In this document: piece by piece, positions 1 through 10,839 of the stretch
Layout of the letters: every line of letters starts with the position of its first letter
How positions within the stretch are numbered: position 1 is the first letter of the stretch
NCBI RefSeq assembly: GCF_050003625.1
Contig: NC_134397.1
Coordinates: forward strand, 194,825,063 to 194,889,062
Length of the DNA: 64,000 nucleotides
Origin: Haematobia irritans
Lineage: Eukaryota > Arthropoda > Insecta > Diptera > Muscidae
Direction: 5' to 3'
Made by a program: the position numbers and the translations under genes
Notes under the pieces: model-generated
What the model was told of the DNA's origin: nothing
The model's input: only the letters and a program-made list of their open reading frames with translations
The model's database searches: none

Positions 1-411
1 CAATGAATGTTTTATTTTTTTTTAATTCAATTAAATTTTTAATTGATGATGATTGCTAAATTCAATTAATATTTTAATTAAAAACGAAACTATTTGTAAT
101 CGCTATACTATATTTCAATCACTTTCTATAACTATATTTAATCCTTTTTAGTTTAATTCAAAAATTTATAGTTTCAAAAAAAAAAAAAATATTAAGAATT
201 TAAAAAAATATATACCCATAATTGTTTTTAACTGTCTTATTCTTCCGAGTTTGATTAAAAAGTTAATTGTATCAATGAATTTTTTAATTTAAAATTTAAA
301 AAATTTCAATCATTGACTTAATTTTTCTAGCTTGATTAAAAGATTTATAGTATCAATTAATATTTTTATCAACTTTTTAATTGGGAATATTTTGGTGATA
401 TTTTTCCGTGT
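1..411. repeat. AATTAA-rich palindromic MITE, long form, cut by window edge
   Basis: This is the 3' portion of a long (about 540-570 bp) AATTAA-rich nonautonomous element. It is built from repeated TTAATTGAATCAATTAA-like palindromes and ends in a run matching TTTTTCTGTGTA. Full-length relatives are at 5833-6371 and, reversed, at 35917-36486. There is no coding capacity. The left end is outside the window. Confidence 0.6.
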
Positions 412-455
412 ATATGGATCACAATAATCCGTCAAAAGCGGTAAGGCTGAGTGGT

Positions 456-662
456 AAAAAATATTCAATTAAAAATTTAATTGATTCAACAAAATTTTTA
501 ATTGAAACAAAAATCAGTCACTTAAATTAGTAGTATCAATAAAGTTTTTAATTGAATCAATTAATTTTTTAATTGATACTATCATTTCTGTGATTGAAGA
601 CATTTCAATTAAAAATTAATTGAATCAATTAATTTCGTAATTGAGCACAAACTATTTTTTTT
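456..662. repeat. AATTAA-rich palindromic MITE, short form, incomplete
   Basis: Short-form relative of the element at 1164-1452. It shows the shared core: an A-rich AATATTCAATTAAAAATTTAATTG block, then GATACTATCATTTCTGTGATTG, then AATTAATTTCGT. The outer TTTTTCTGTGT-type ends are eroded. Confidence 0.6.
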
Positions 663-802
663 GTATGCTAACAATTGCAACGATAGCTCTCAAAAATATT
701 CAATAAAATACGAAATCTTTAAGACACAAACAGTGACGAATTGAAGATTATAATAAAGTCTTTCTCACTTAGAAAAAGATAATCGTCTATGGAATAATTA
801 TT

Positions 803-1162
803 GGAGCCACCGTGGTGCGATGGTGGGAGCCACCGTGGTGCAATGGTTAGCATGCCCGCCTTGCATACACAAGGTCGTGGGTTCGATTCCTGCTTCGAGC
901 GAACACCAAAAAGTTTTTCAGCGGTGGATTATCCCACCTCAGTAATACTGGTGACATTTCTGAGGGTTTCAAAACTTCTCTAAGAGGTTTCACTGCAATG
1001 TGGAACGCCGTTCGGACTCGGCTATAAAAAGGAGGTCCCTTGTCATTGGGCTTAACATGGAATCGGACAGCTCTGAGTGATAAGAGAGGAGTTCACCAAT
1101 GTGATATCACAATGGACTGAATAGTCTGAGTGAGCCTGATACATCGGGCTGCCACCTAACCT
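803..1162 (+). mobile_element. tRNA-derived SINE, family 1, full length with a repeated head
   Basis: The head is tRNA-like, with a pol III A box (TGGTGCAATGG) and B box (GGTTCGATTCC), followed by an unrelated body of about 270 bp and a tail ending CACCTAACCTA. The first 22-23 bp of the head (803-825) are repeated immediately before the full copy starting at 826. Other copies in this window are at 5056, 6660, 22758, 37363, 37690, 39319 and 58869. The short open frame across it is a by-product and not a gene. Confidence 0.88.
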
Positions 1163-1163
1163 A

Positions 1164-1452
1164 CACAGAAAAAAATTTCACGAAATTTTTTCCAATTAAA
1201 ATTTTAAATGGGTTTTAAAAAAATATTCAATTAAAAATTTAATTGAATCAACAAATTTTTTAATTGAAACAAAAATCAATCACAAAAATTAATAGTATCA
1301 ATTAATTTTTTAATTGGATCAATTAATTTTTAATTGACCATCAATTAATTTTTTAATTGATACTATCATTACTGTGATTCAAGACATTCCAATTAAAAAA
1401 TTAATTGGATCAATTAATTTCGTGATTGAATCAGAAAAAAATTTTTGTGTGT
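1164..1452. repeat. AATTAA-rich palindromic MITE, short form, near complete
   Basis: It begins ACACAGAAAAAAATTTCACG directly after the SINE tail and ends in AAAAAAATTTTTGTGTGT, so the two ends are imperfect inverted repeats. The interior is AATTAATT palindromes around GATACTATCATTACTGTGATT. It is about 290 bp with no coding capacity and serves as the reference copy for the short form in this window. Confidence 0.65.
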
Positions 1453-1638
1453 TACTTAATTATTATTATATTAGATTAGGAATTTTACATTAAAGAAAAT
1501 ACATTTTGGTCGTTGAAGTATTTTCCTAAAAAACAAAAACACATTGCAAGCAATTCAATAACAATTAATTTTTTCGAAGTATATTTTCATGTAGACCATA
1601 CACGTTCATAACACCTATTTAAGGAAGACTGAGAGATT

Positions 1639-1849
1639 TACACTGAAAGAAATGGGTTTTATTCTAAGGAATGCAATTTTAGATAAACGAAATCTTCTGT
1701 TTACGCTAAAATGTTTTCAAAATGGAAATCATTACAGACAATCTTTGTAACGCATTTTATAAATTTGGCAACATTTGCTCCTAAAAACGAAGATTTCCGT
1801 TTGTCTAAAAATTTCGTTCCTGGAGAAGGTATTTTTTCTTTGGGTGTAT
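1639..1849. repeat. Palindromic MITE, CACTGAAAG / ACGAAATTTTAGACAAACG family
   Basis: It starts CACTGAAAGAAA, contains TTTTAGATAAACGAAAT near the left end and the reverse-complementary GTCTAAAAATTTCGTTCC near the right end, and finishes CTTTGGGTG. TA-containing sequence flanks both ends. Related palindromic stretches recur near 5492-5650, 8230-8350, 9000-9240 and 10840-12162. Confidence 0.45.
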
Positions 1850-4800
1850 AAATTCATATTGTTAATTTTAAGAACAATATAAAACAATACACAATATATA
1901 GAATTCAAAATATAATTCAATTCTTAAAAAAAATCTATGTTACCAAAAATTATTTGTAAGCTTAATATAATGAAGATTTGAGCAATTAACGATTGTCATC
2001 AAATAAGTTATATTTTGTCCTTAAAGAAGAGACAAATGTCTTTTCAAATTGTTAGTTTTAAGAACAATATAAAAACTGCACAAAAAAAATATTATAATTT
2101 ATGTGTAACAAATATTTTAGTAAACAACGATGGCCGCGTTTTTTTGTCCTTTAAATATATTTTTCATCACAAAAAGTACTTTCTTCGCTGAAAAATTATT
2201 TTCGGAGTATCTTTGAAAAATATGCTTTTATCAAATAATAACAAAAAAATATATATAAAGGGTGGCTATAGAATTCAGGGTTTGCACACTTGTTCTCCTT
2301 TGCTATAGTTCAACGAAAAAGAATTAAAAATATAGAAAAAATAAAAAAAGTTTTTTATTCAAAAAATAAAAATAAACTCAGTAAACGCAATTTTGTTTTT
2401 TTTTGTAAAAATACTTAAAAATAAAATGAAAATTTCAATTAAAACAATAAGATGTTATCTCATCCAATTGTTATAATAATAAAACAATTTTGTTTTCTTT
2501 TTTTCAACAGTCATATTTTCTTCATTTATTTACTTTTCATAATTTTCAATAATTAATTTACTTTTCATAACTCGTTTAACAACTATTTAACCAATTCTTA
2601 TAAATAACTTAAAAAGTATAATAAAACAAATTATAATAGTAATTTCTTAAAAAAAAAACATAAATTATTTACAAATATCATACACATATAATCAACAACG
2701 CAAATAAGAGTGAGACAGAAAAACTAAGCGATAGTTAGAGTGGGGGTGGAAGGGAATAGATAGACAAGTATTTAGTTTTTGTTTTTGTAAAATAAGTTTT
2801 TAATTGATATATTTTGATTGATGAAATATTCTTGCGATATCAAATGCACACATAAGCCAACAAGGACTGAGATAAAAGAGGGATAACGTTGGTATGTGGT
2901 ATCATCAACAGATGGATTAGATCAATTCATTTGTTGGTAATAAAACATAAAGATCATAGGTGTTATATATTTGCCTGGGAAATCAAAAAATAAAAACATT
3001 TCTGAGGAAACATTTTACTCTTTTTTGTTACATTGTTAAACACTAACTTTTAATTAATTGTATTTACTAATTTACTACAAAAAAAAATTAATTTAATTAA
3101 ACATTGTCTATAGTCTTGTTTGTCCTTAAATCACATATTGAACCTTTGAATGAATTGATATAATCCAGCTAAACAGGTCCTCTGACTTATTTCCCCTCCT
3201 TTATCTTACGTTCCTATAGTTTGTTTTATGTGTGCAAATTGAAAACGGAATAATTTTAATTATATTTAAATAACATAACACGGAATCCATTCCAAAGTTG
3301 TACAAACAACATAGGTCACACAATGTCCATTTTGCAAAATTCATCACTATACCATTAAACTATAAAAAATATTTATAGTTTAATATTTGAATAGTATTTT
3401 GAGCTCTCTTCGAGGTATTTAAGGTTATATATATTTTTTTTCATTATATTCAATTTATGCATTTGGACTAATAATATAGTTATAATATAAATACTTTTAT
3501 ATTTAAATATGATAATTTTGTGTAATAGAAAAAAAATCAAAAACAGAAATTAATGTATTTTTCTAATAATATGATGTGGATTTTCTTCATCTGGATGGAG
3601 GTAGAATAATTTTTATTTTGTTTGTCTAAAAATGCAATTTTTAACCTCTTTTGTTATTGGGCATTTGTTTTGTATATATATTAGATTTATGTTGATTTCG
3701 ATTTACACATTCATTTAAATTTTTGTACCTTGAGCGCTCATTTATTTTTTTTATTAGTATTTACTTCATTGAGTTGGGATTTTTTTTCTCGAAATGCAAT
3801 TTCTTCTTGGTAGATATATGTTATGGTAATATGTTTTGTTTATTATTTTATAAAATTTATCTAAAATTTTGCACTTTAAATTGTATTAATTATTTTCAAG
3901 TTGGAGGTAGTGGTTATAATTTGAATCTTTAGTTTATAGGATAAGAAAAGAAAAAAGAAATGAAAAATAAAATCTTGTATAAATTAAGTAAATATGTATA
4001 AAAATTATATAGGTTGTTCTCATCAGACTTCGGATATTTTGCTATTACAAACAATCAACATTATAGAATATCCTATTTGGAAAGATGTACTCCAATAATA
4101 CACCAAATGTATGTAGGATGTGGTCCTGCAGCTCCACCTTATTAAGGTCTCATACAAACTATACTTTACGCTACGATACGATACAGACTGAGGAAAGTCA
4201 TTAAACAGACATTGACGAATGGACAGAATAGGATGAGTGAACTGTCGTTGATCGGTAATCGTTGGTGCAGTGTCGTTATAGTTGAGAGCATTAGTGAATT
4301 TCGAATTAATGGATTAAATCTTGAATTATTAAAATATGTTAATTTTAATTAAACTTAAATAATTTAAATAAACTTTAAGTAAACAACGAATCATTAAATT
4401 CAAAGTGTTTTAATCAAAAAACAATAAAGTAGGCATCAAACCTACATATATTACGTTTCAGTTAACAGAATGGAACTGTAGCAATACTACTTTACTGAAA
4501 TCATAATATAGATATTTAAAGTCCTTTTGTCTCAATTAAAATTCTGATAACATTCGCGTGGTGACATCAAGATTTGGGAAGGTTTTTTAGAATGGATGGA
4601 CAGACAAATATTTTCTTAAAAAAAATAATAATTAAATCCAAATTGAAATAATGCGAACCTTTATCTTAAATAAGTTCCCAACATATTTGAAGACTGATTT
4701 TTGGATGACAGGTTTAAAGTTTACTCTGACTTATGTTTCTGTGGAAAAGTCTTATCTAAATGTTTCACTACTTTTTCTCCGTTTTTTCTCATTGCCCATC

Positions 4801-5040
4801 TGTCCAAATTATAATGCCATACTAAAGTTTTTATCAATTCATAATATTTTGAAGGTTCTTAAATCAAAAACTTTGTGAAAATCGTTTATATGTTGGAACC
4901 ATGAGAACTGGATATTTTTAACTTAAGCTAGATGAGAAAAATGGACTATCTCTTGGATGAAAAATGAGATCGATAGTTACGATGGCATGCATTTCAAAAG
5001 ATAGTGTACGAAATTCAGGGCGTGAGAAAATTGCTGCAGC
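1850..5040. other. AT-rich noncoding stretch, no gene seen
   Basis: Very AT-rich DNA with short homopolymer runs. No exon-like open frame, RNA gene or recognisable transposon protein is visible. The stretch at 4080-4300 is less AT-rich but matches nothing I recognise. About 4930-5040 shows weak resemblance to 8380-8500, suggesting an old dispersed repeat. Confidence 0.5.
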
Positions 5041-5055
5041 AATATCGTCGTGACT

Positions 5056-5401
5056 GGAGCAACCGTGGTGCAATGGTTAGCATGCCCGCCTTGCATACAC
5101 AAGGTCGTGGGTTCGATTCCTGCTTCGACCGAACACCAAAAAGTTTTTCAGCGGTGGATTATCCCGCCTCAGAAATGCTGGTGACATTTCTGAGGGTTTC
5201 AAAACTACTCTAAGTGGTTTCACTGCAATGTGAAACGCCGTTCAGACTCGGTTATAAAAAGGAGGTCCCTTCTCATCGAGCTTAACATGGAATCGGGCAG
5301 CACTCAGTGATAAGAGAGAAGTTCACCAATGTGGTATCACTATGGACAGAATAGTCTAAGTAGCCTGATACATCGGGCTGCTACCTAACCTAACCTAACC
5401 A
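5056..5401 (+). mobile_element. tRNA-derived SINE, family 1, full length
   Basis: It has the same A box and B box (TGGTGCAATGG, GGTTCGATTCC) and body as the copy at 826-1162. The tail ends in repeated CCTAA. A 7-bp direct repeat GTCGTGA flanks it (5047-5053 and 5404-5410) and is a plausible target-site duplication, although it is short. Confidence 0.88.
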
Positions 5402-5832
5402 TGGTCGTGATATTGCTTCGCAGCAGCTTCTGCGTTGTTTCGTGAGAGTCATGCGTTCTTTTGTGAGAAACATGGATCCACTGATATTCATACACTAAAA
5501 GAAGAGCTTTCTGTTGTGAGAAACGAAATTTTAGACAAATTACGTTTTCTTTTGATGCGAAAACATTTTCATTTATTTCTATATGCTCTTAAAGGTAGCA
5601 GTTTTTAACAAATGGGAATTTCGTTTGTCCAAATTTCGTTGTGAAAGAAAGAGAGGGCGCAGAGTCCCAAAGTAGACTGACGAACGTAATCAGGAGAAGG
5701 GGAAGAGTGTCGCATCGGCCGGATAGATAATAAACACCGTTTTCTGGGATCACAAGGTGTGACCCACATCGAGTAACGGGAAAGAGTTAGAAGTTTATAT
5801 ATAAGGCTGTACTATGCCGTATTTTGATTCTA
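5402..5832. repeat. Decayed dispersed repeats between SINE and MITE
   Basis: 5492-5655 resembles the CACTGAAAG palindromic MITE (ACGAAATTTTAGACAAA near the left, TTTCGTTTGTCCAAATTTCG near the right). 5656-5830 is less AT-rich and weakly matches 8500-8640 (for example CATCGAG followed by a GATTCTA block), which suggests two old copies of one element. No gene is seen. Confidence 0.3.
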
Positions 5833-6371
5833 CACAAAAAAAAAATTCTGATTCAATCACGAAATTAATTGATCCAATTAATTTTTTAATTGAAATGTCT
5901 TCAATCGCGAAAATGATAGTATCAATCACCGTTTTAATTGAAAATTAGAAAATATTTGATTAAAAAATTAATTGATTTAATTTGAAAATTTTAATTAATT
6001 TTTTGATTGATTCAATTAAAAATTTAATTGATGTTGATTTTTTTTTTTGAATATTTTGAATTAAAATGGTAACTATTTGAAATTACTTTTTAATCTGACT
6101 TTGTGTTTTTAGTTTGATTTAAAAAAATATATTTAAAAACTTAAAAAATCCATCACTTTTTTTTTACTGACTTAGTCTTCCGAGTTTGATTAAAATGTTA
6201 ATTGAATCAATTAATTTTTTAATTAAACATTTAAAAATTTTGAATTAATTAACTTAAGGTTTCTATCTTGATTAAAAAGTTAATTGTATCAATTAAATTA
6301 TTAATTGAAAAAATTTCAACTTCAATCAACTTTTTAATTGGAAATATTTTTGTGATATTTTTTTCTGTGTA
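5833..6371. repeat. AATTAA-rich palindromic MITE, long form, complete
   Basis: It runs from CACAAAAAAAAAATTCTGATTC to TTTTTTTCTGTGTA with inverted ends and is about 540 bp. The interior is AATTAATT palindromes plus a unique-looking centre (around 6080-6180). The reversed copy at 35917-36486 shows the same order of blocks. Confidence 0.65.
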
Positions 6372-6460
6372 CGTTAAATAGGAGAGAAATCAACGAAGAC
6401 AAACGCAAAGAAATCTTCCGAACATTTTTGTAATATATATGAAAAACAAACAAAAATATT

Positions 6461-6540
6461 TGGTTTTCGGTCGAAGCAGGGATCAAACCCACGACCCTTT
6501 GTATGCGAGACGGACATACTAAACATTGATCAACGGTGGG
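6461..6540 (-). mobile_element. Diverged tRNA-like SINE head
   Basis: On the minus strand this reads as the family-1 SINE head, with a mutated B box (GGTTTGATCCC) and several changes in the A box region. The body and tail are missing. It lies about 120 bp left of a much younger SINE composite. Confidence 0.6.
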
Positions 6541-6589
6541 CAACTAAATTAATGTTTCTGTCAAATAAAGTTTTTTTTAATTCCGGTGC

Positions 6590-6650
6590 GCCGAAAACTA
6601 TGCTTTATAAATATAACTGTGTTGATGGCTATAGCGATAATTGTCTGTTG
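6590..6650. repeat. Upstream piece of an interrupted family-2 SINE unit
   Basis: TATAAATATAACTG followed by GGCTATAGCG matches TATAAATATAACTG and GGCTTTAGCG at about 23088-23130, which lies directly upstream of the family-2 SINE copy at 23148. At this locus the two halves are separated by a SINE composite and a mariner. Confidence 0.4.
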
Positions 6651-6659
6651 ATGACAATA

Positions 6660-7058
6660 GGTTAGGTTAGGTGGCAGCCCGATGTATCAGGCTCACTTAG
6701 ACTATTCAGTCCATTGTGATACCACATTGGTGAACTTCTCTCTTATCACTGAGTGCTGCCCGATTCCATGTTAAACTCAATGATAAGGGACCTCCTTTTT
6801 ATAGCCGAGACCGAACGGCGTTCCACATTGCAGTGAAACCACTTAGAGAAGCTTTGAAACACTCAGTAATGTCACTGCAATGTGGAACGCCGTTCGGACT
6901 CGGCTATAAAAAGGAGGTTTAACATGGAATCGGGCAGCACTCAGTGATAAGAGAGAAGTTCACCAATGTGGTATCACAATGGACTGAATAGTCTAAGTGA
7001 GTCTGATACATCGGGCTGCCACCTATCCTAACCATTGCACCACGGTGGGTCCCCTTGG
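6660..7058 (-). mobile_element. Inverted composite of family-1 SINE sequences in one target-site duplication
   Basis: Reading left to right: tail and body on the minus strand (6660-6874), body and tail on the plus strand (6873-7033), then a minus-strand head (about 7030-7051). The two bodies form an inverted repeat of about 160-175 bp with a spacer of about 38 bp (6835-6872). The plus arm lacks about 16 bp. The 8-bp direct repeat TGACAATA at 6652-6659 and 7059-7066 brackets the whole structure, so it behaves as a single insertion. Confidence 0.75.
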
Positions 7059-7069
7059 TGACAATAATA

Positions 7070-8002
7070 AAGGGTGATTCTTTTGAGGTTAGGATTTTCA
7101 TGCATTAGTATTTGACAGATCACGTGGGATTTCAGACATGGTGTCAAAGAGAAAGATGCTCAGTATGCTTTGACATTTCATCATGAATAGACTTACGATC
7201 TGCCACAACGTCGAATTTTCAGTGAATGGGCCCTAGAAAAGTTGGCAGAAAATCCGCTTTTTTATCGACAAATTTTGTTCAGCGATGAGGCTCATTTCTG
7301 GTTGAATGGCTACGTAAATAAGCAAAATTGCCGCATTTGGAGTGAAGAGCAACCAGAAGCCGTTCAAGAACTGCCCATGTATCCCGAAAAATGCACTGTT
7401 TGGTGTGGTTTGTACGCTGGTGGAATCATTGGACCGTATTTTTTCAAAGATGCTGTTGGACGCAACGTTACGGTGAATGGCGATCGCTATCGTTCGATGC
7501 TAACAAACTTTTTGTTGCCAAAAATGGAAGAACTGAACTTGGTTGACATGTGGTTTCAACAAGATGGCGCTACATGCCACACAGCTCGCGATTCTATGGC
7601 CATTTTGAGGGAAAACTTCGGAGAACAATTCATCTCAAGAAATGGACCGGTAAGTTGGCCACCAAGATCATGCGATTTGACGCCTTTAGACTATTTTTTG
7701 TGGGGCTACGTCAAGTCTAAAGTCTACAGAAATAAGCCAGCAACTATTCCAGCTTTGGAAGACAACATTTCCGAAGAAATTCGGGCTATTCCGGCCGAAA
7801 TGCTCGAAAAAGTTGCCCAAAATTGGACTTTCCGAATGGACCACCTAAGACGCAGCCGCGGTCAACATTTAAATGAAATTATCTTCAAAAAGTAAATGTC
7901 ATGGACCAATCTAACGTTTCAAATAAAGAACCGATGAGATTTTGCAAATTTTATGCGTTTTTTAAAAAAAAAAAGTTATCAATCTCTTAACAAATCACCC
8001 TT
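7070..8002 (+). mobile_element. Deleted mariner (Tc1/mariner, DD41D type), copy 1, 933 bp
   Basis: The ends are AAGGGTGATT and, reversed, AAGGGTGATT. TA dinucleotides flank it at 7068-7069 and 8003-8004, as expected for Tc1/mariner. A full-length element of this type is expected to be about 1.3 kb. Here the 5' end of the transposase gene, including the DNA-binding part, is missing, and the leader joins directly to the catalytic domain. It is a nonautonomous derivative. It shares its length and breakpoint with the copy at 27843-28775. Confidence 0.92.
7191..7895 (+). pseudogene. Mariner transposase catalytic domain, N-terminus deleted
   Basis: An open frame follows an in-frame TAG at 7188-7190 and encodes about 230 residues of a Tc1/mariner transposase, with no ATG at its start. 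Visible motifs in order are the first catalytic Asp in FSDEAHFWLNG, the second in WFQQDGATCHTA, and PPRSCDLTPLDYFLWGYVKS holding the third. There are 41 residues between the second and third Asp, which places it in the DD41D group rather than DD34D mariners. The helix-turn-helix domains are absent. The ancestral ATG (about 7183) is retained but out of frame with the catalytic region. The frame itself is intact to its TAA. Without the DNA-binding domain it cannot be an autonomous transposase. Confidence 0.88.
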
Positions 8003-8004
8003 TA

Positions 8005-8360
8005 CCTACGTAGCCCTGTGGATAGTGTGTTACCTTAGAAACTGTATGGTCCGCGGTTCGATTCTCCGTTCAGGTAAAATTGAAAAAAAATTATAAAATG
8101 GGATAATTTCTTCTACATTGTTTGTATTCTAGAAAAAGGTGCTAAGAACTAAAAAAAACTCGTGGATGTGAGGGAAAATGCAATTAGCCACAAACAATTT
8201 TTTTTGTTTATTTGTTTTTACATCCTATAGAAGAATCAACGTTTATCACAAAAAGTATATACTTTTCTCCCAAACAAACTTCCTTACAGCGAAAAGCAAA
8301 TGGGAAACGATTTATGTTTGTCTAAAATTTCGTTTGGGAGGAAAGAATTATTTTTTTTTG
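8005..8360 (+). mobile_element. tRNA-derived SINE, family 2
   Basis: A second tRNA-like SINE. A box-like TAGCCCTGTGG at the start, then GAAACTGTATGGTCCGCGGTTCGATTCT containing a B box (GGTTCGATTCT). The body includes the stretches CCCAAACAAACTTCCTTACA and TCTAAAATTTCGTTTGGGAG. The diverged partner at 23148-23505 has the same order of blocks. It is separated from its upstream piece (6590-6650) by later insertions. Confidence 0.65.
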
Positions 8361-10839
8361 AAATGATGCTTCACCATGATACCGGTTCAAGTCAATGATG
8401 AGTGCACGAAATGAGAAACATGTTAACATTTCAGTTAATCTTTGCGACGGTTTAAGGGCAATATGAAGTTTCTGTGTCGTTTCGCGAGAATCAAGTCAGG
8501 TGATCGAGGAGCAGTCGAAATTAAATCCAGCGAACGTATTCGCATGACCACAGTTTACTGGTGTGTGCTCCATATCGAGCACACTGAGAAGAGTAAAATG
8601 ATTCTAGGACTGTCGTATAAATGTTCGATTCTATGTTAAATTATAGAGAAATCGATCTTGGCGAAGAAATACAAACAGTTTTTCGCACTGACACTGGCTC
8701 ACTCCTCCCGCCTAGCCACGATCAAGTTGGGCTACGAACTGCTGCTGCATCTATTATATTTTCCTGATTACAACATGGGAAAATATATTTTTCAGATGGG
8801 TCAAAAAAGATTGTAGCTAACATGAAGTATGTTCACATTAGGATAGTTTGCAAACATAATAGTATGATTGCGTTATTTTTGGCTGGCAACTCACAACCGT
8901 TTATGTATCACATCGCAAATCGTTATAACGATACTGGTAGTGTTGCCAAACTCCACCGTGGGGGTCCATAAAAAGTCAATAATACATTTAGTCCACTCAC
9001 ACACATACAACGGAAAAATACTTTGCTCTTGAACGAAATTTTAGACAACCGAAATTCTCCTTCTTTACAATGTATATTTTTTCGATTTAACGTTTGTCTC
9101 TTATCTGTTTTATTTGATTTAACAGAATATTTTTTACGGACAAAAGAAAAGGCTAAACATATTGGAAAATTACATTTGTACAGTTTGCATATCGTTTTTC
9201 AATCGAGTCATGGCAAAATGCGGTTCTAACGAAAAATTTATGAATTTTGAAATTTAGATTATTGCCACAATCTGTTTTTAATTTTTTTTTGTGTATTTGC
9301 TCTAGTTCTCCGAAACCTGTATGAAAACCACATACATTAAAAAAAAAATAAAATAAAACAAAAATTCAATCAAAAACAGTTTTTTTTTTAAATAATTTGT
9401 GTTGTTTATTTTGTTCGTCTCATATAACAAAAATCAAAAAAATGTGATGTTTGTTTAGTTTTCGTTTGTTTTTTTCGAAATCAAAATAAATTTTATATAT
9501 AACAAAAAATTATTAAAAATAGCAATAAAAACTATATAATAAAAAAGAATTTAAGATTAAATTAACAAAATTTAAAAAAGAAAACACTTAAATCTTAATT
9601 AAAAAGAAACTAAAATAATTGTAGCTCAGCTATATTTACAAAAAAAAAATAATAATAATAAAAATTAAACTAAATCGAAAAATTGGAACATTGTAAAAGA
9701 AAAAATGTTATAAAAACAATAATCTAAATAAATGTCCAATTTTTTAGATTTGGAGAAATCATTTCGATTTTTTTTTGTAAGAGATATTTACAAAAATTTT
9801 AAAATTTTGAAAAATATCCTTTATTTTACTTAAGGAAAAAATATAGTTTCATTAACTTGTCTTCTAAACAAAAATATTATTAAGGAGTATAAGAAAAACT
9901 TAATGTCTTAATTTAAAGCATTATGATAAGTGTTTTTTTTTCGATTTTTTTTTATTATATAACAAATAGTCTCCATTAAACAGTGGTAAACCTTTAAGAA
10001 GAATATCTCTTCAGATTCTTCATCTTTTTTTTGGGGGGGATTACACCACTTTGGTTTCGGTTGTTCTATAGTCTTATATAGACTTAACTATAACCTACTT
10101 ATATCCTAAAAGTGAATAGACCTACTATGTTTTTCTAACTTTTGACTAAGATTTGATAGATTTTTCGTTTTATCTTAATTTCTTTTTGAAATGGACTAAT
10201 ACAATGACATAGGGACCATATATTATATATTTAAAGCCTATCAAATAAAATTCTTTAAAAAAATAAAGAAAATATAATTTCTTAAAAAATATATTTTAAG
10301 TTTGTTTTTTTTTTGTTTCAATATATTGTAAATGTTTATATAATCTTATAGGTTTATATTAATATATTTGTATATATATTTCTATAAAATCGATCCATTT
10401 ATAAATGAAAAGAGATGCTTTATGGAAAACAATATAATGGGAGGAGGTGAGTGTGATGGGTGAATATTTTGTTTTTAACTTAATATAATTTAACATATAT
10501 GTCTTTACATTCGAAAATTATTTTCGTTTATTTTTTGTTTGTTTTAATTTTCTATACAATATGAGTTAAGACTTTTAATTTTTGTTTCCTTCGGGATAAG
10601 TGGGCAGGATTAGTATTCTAATAATATAATTAATTGGCATGAGGAAGTAATTGCTGGGTTCTTCCCCCCATGCTTTAGGGCTAACTTCCAATTTTTGCTA
10701 AACAATAATGAGTTGATTAACACAAGCTTATAAAATTCTTCTGAAAATTTTTGTTTGAAAAATAAAAAAAAACAACATGATTTTTTCATAAAATCCGAAT
10801 CGAAGATGCTAAGATTTTTGGGGGGAAAAATTTTTCCTC
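8361..10839. other. AT-rich noncoding stretch, no gene seen
   Basis: 8380-8640 weakly matches 4930-5830 and is probably an old repeat. 9000-9240 contains AACGAAATTTTAGACAA and a distant reverse complement, so it is likely a decayed palindromic MITE. The remainder is poly(A)/poly(T)-rich DNA with no coding signal. Confidence 0.4.

Noticed and set aside
826..900. A functional tRNA gene
   Set aside because: A and B boxes are present but the anticodon arm and acceptor pairing are degenerate, and the sequence continues into a SINE body repeated elsewhere.
801..983. Small frame within the SINE, also seen at 5004-5213
   Set aside because: The frame covers the tRNA-like head and body of a SINE. Its similarity between copies is due to the repeat and not to protein conservation.
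6660..6680. Telomeric repeat
   Set aside because: Only two to three TTAGG units occur, always as the tail of a SINE.
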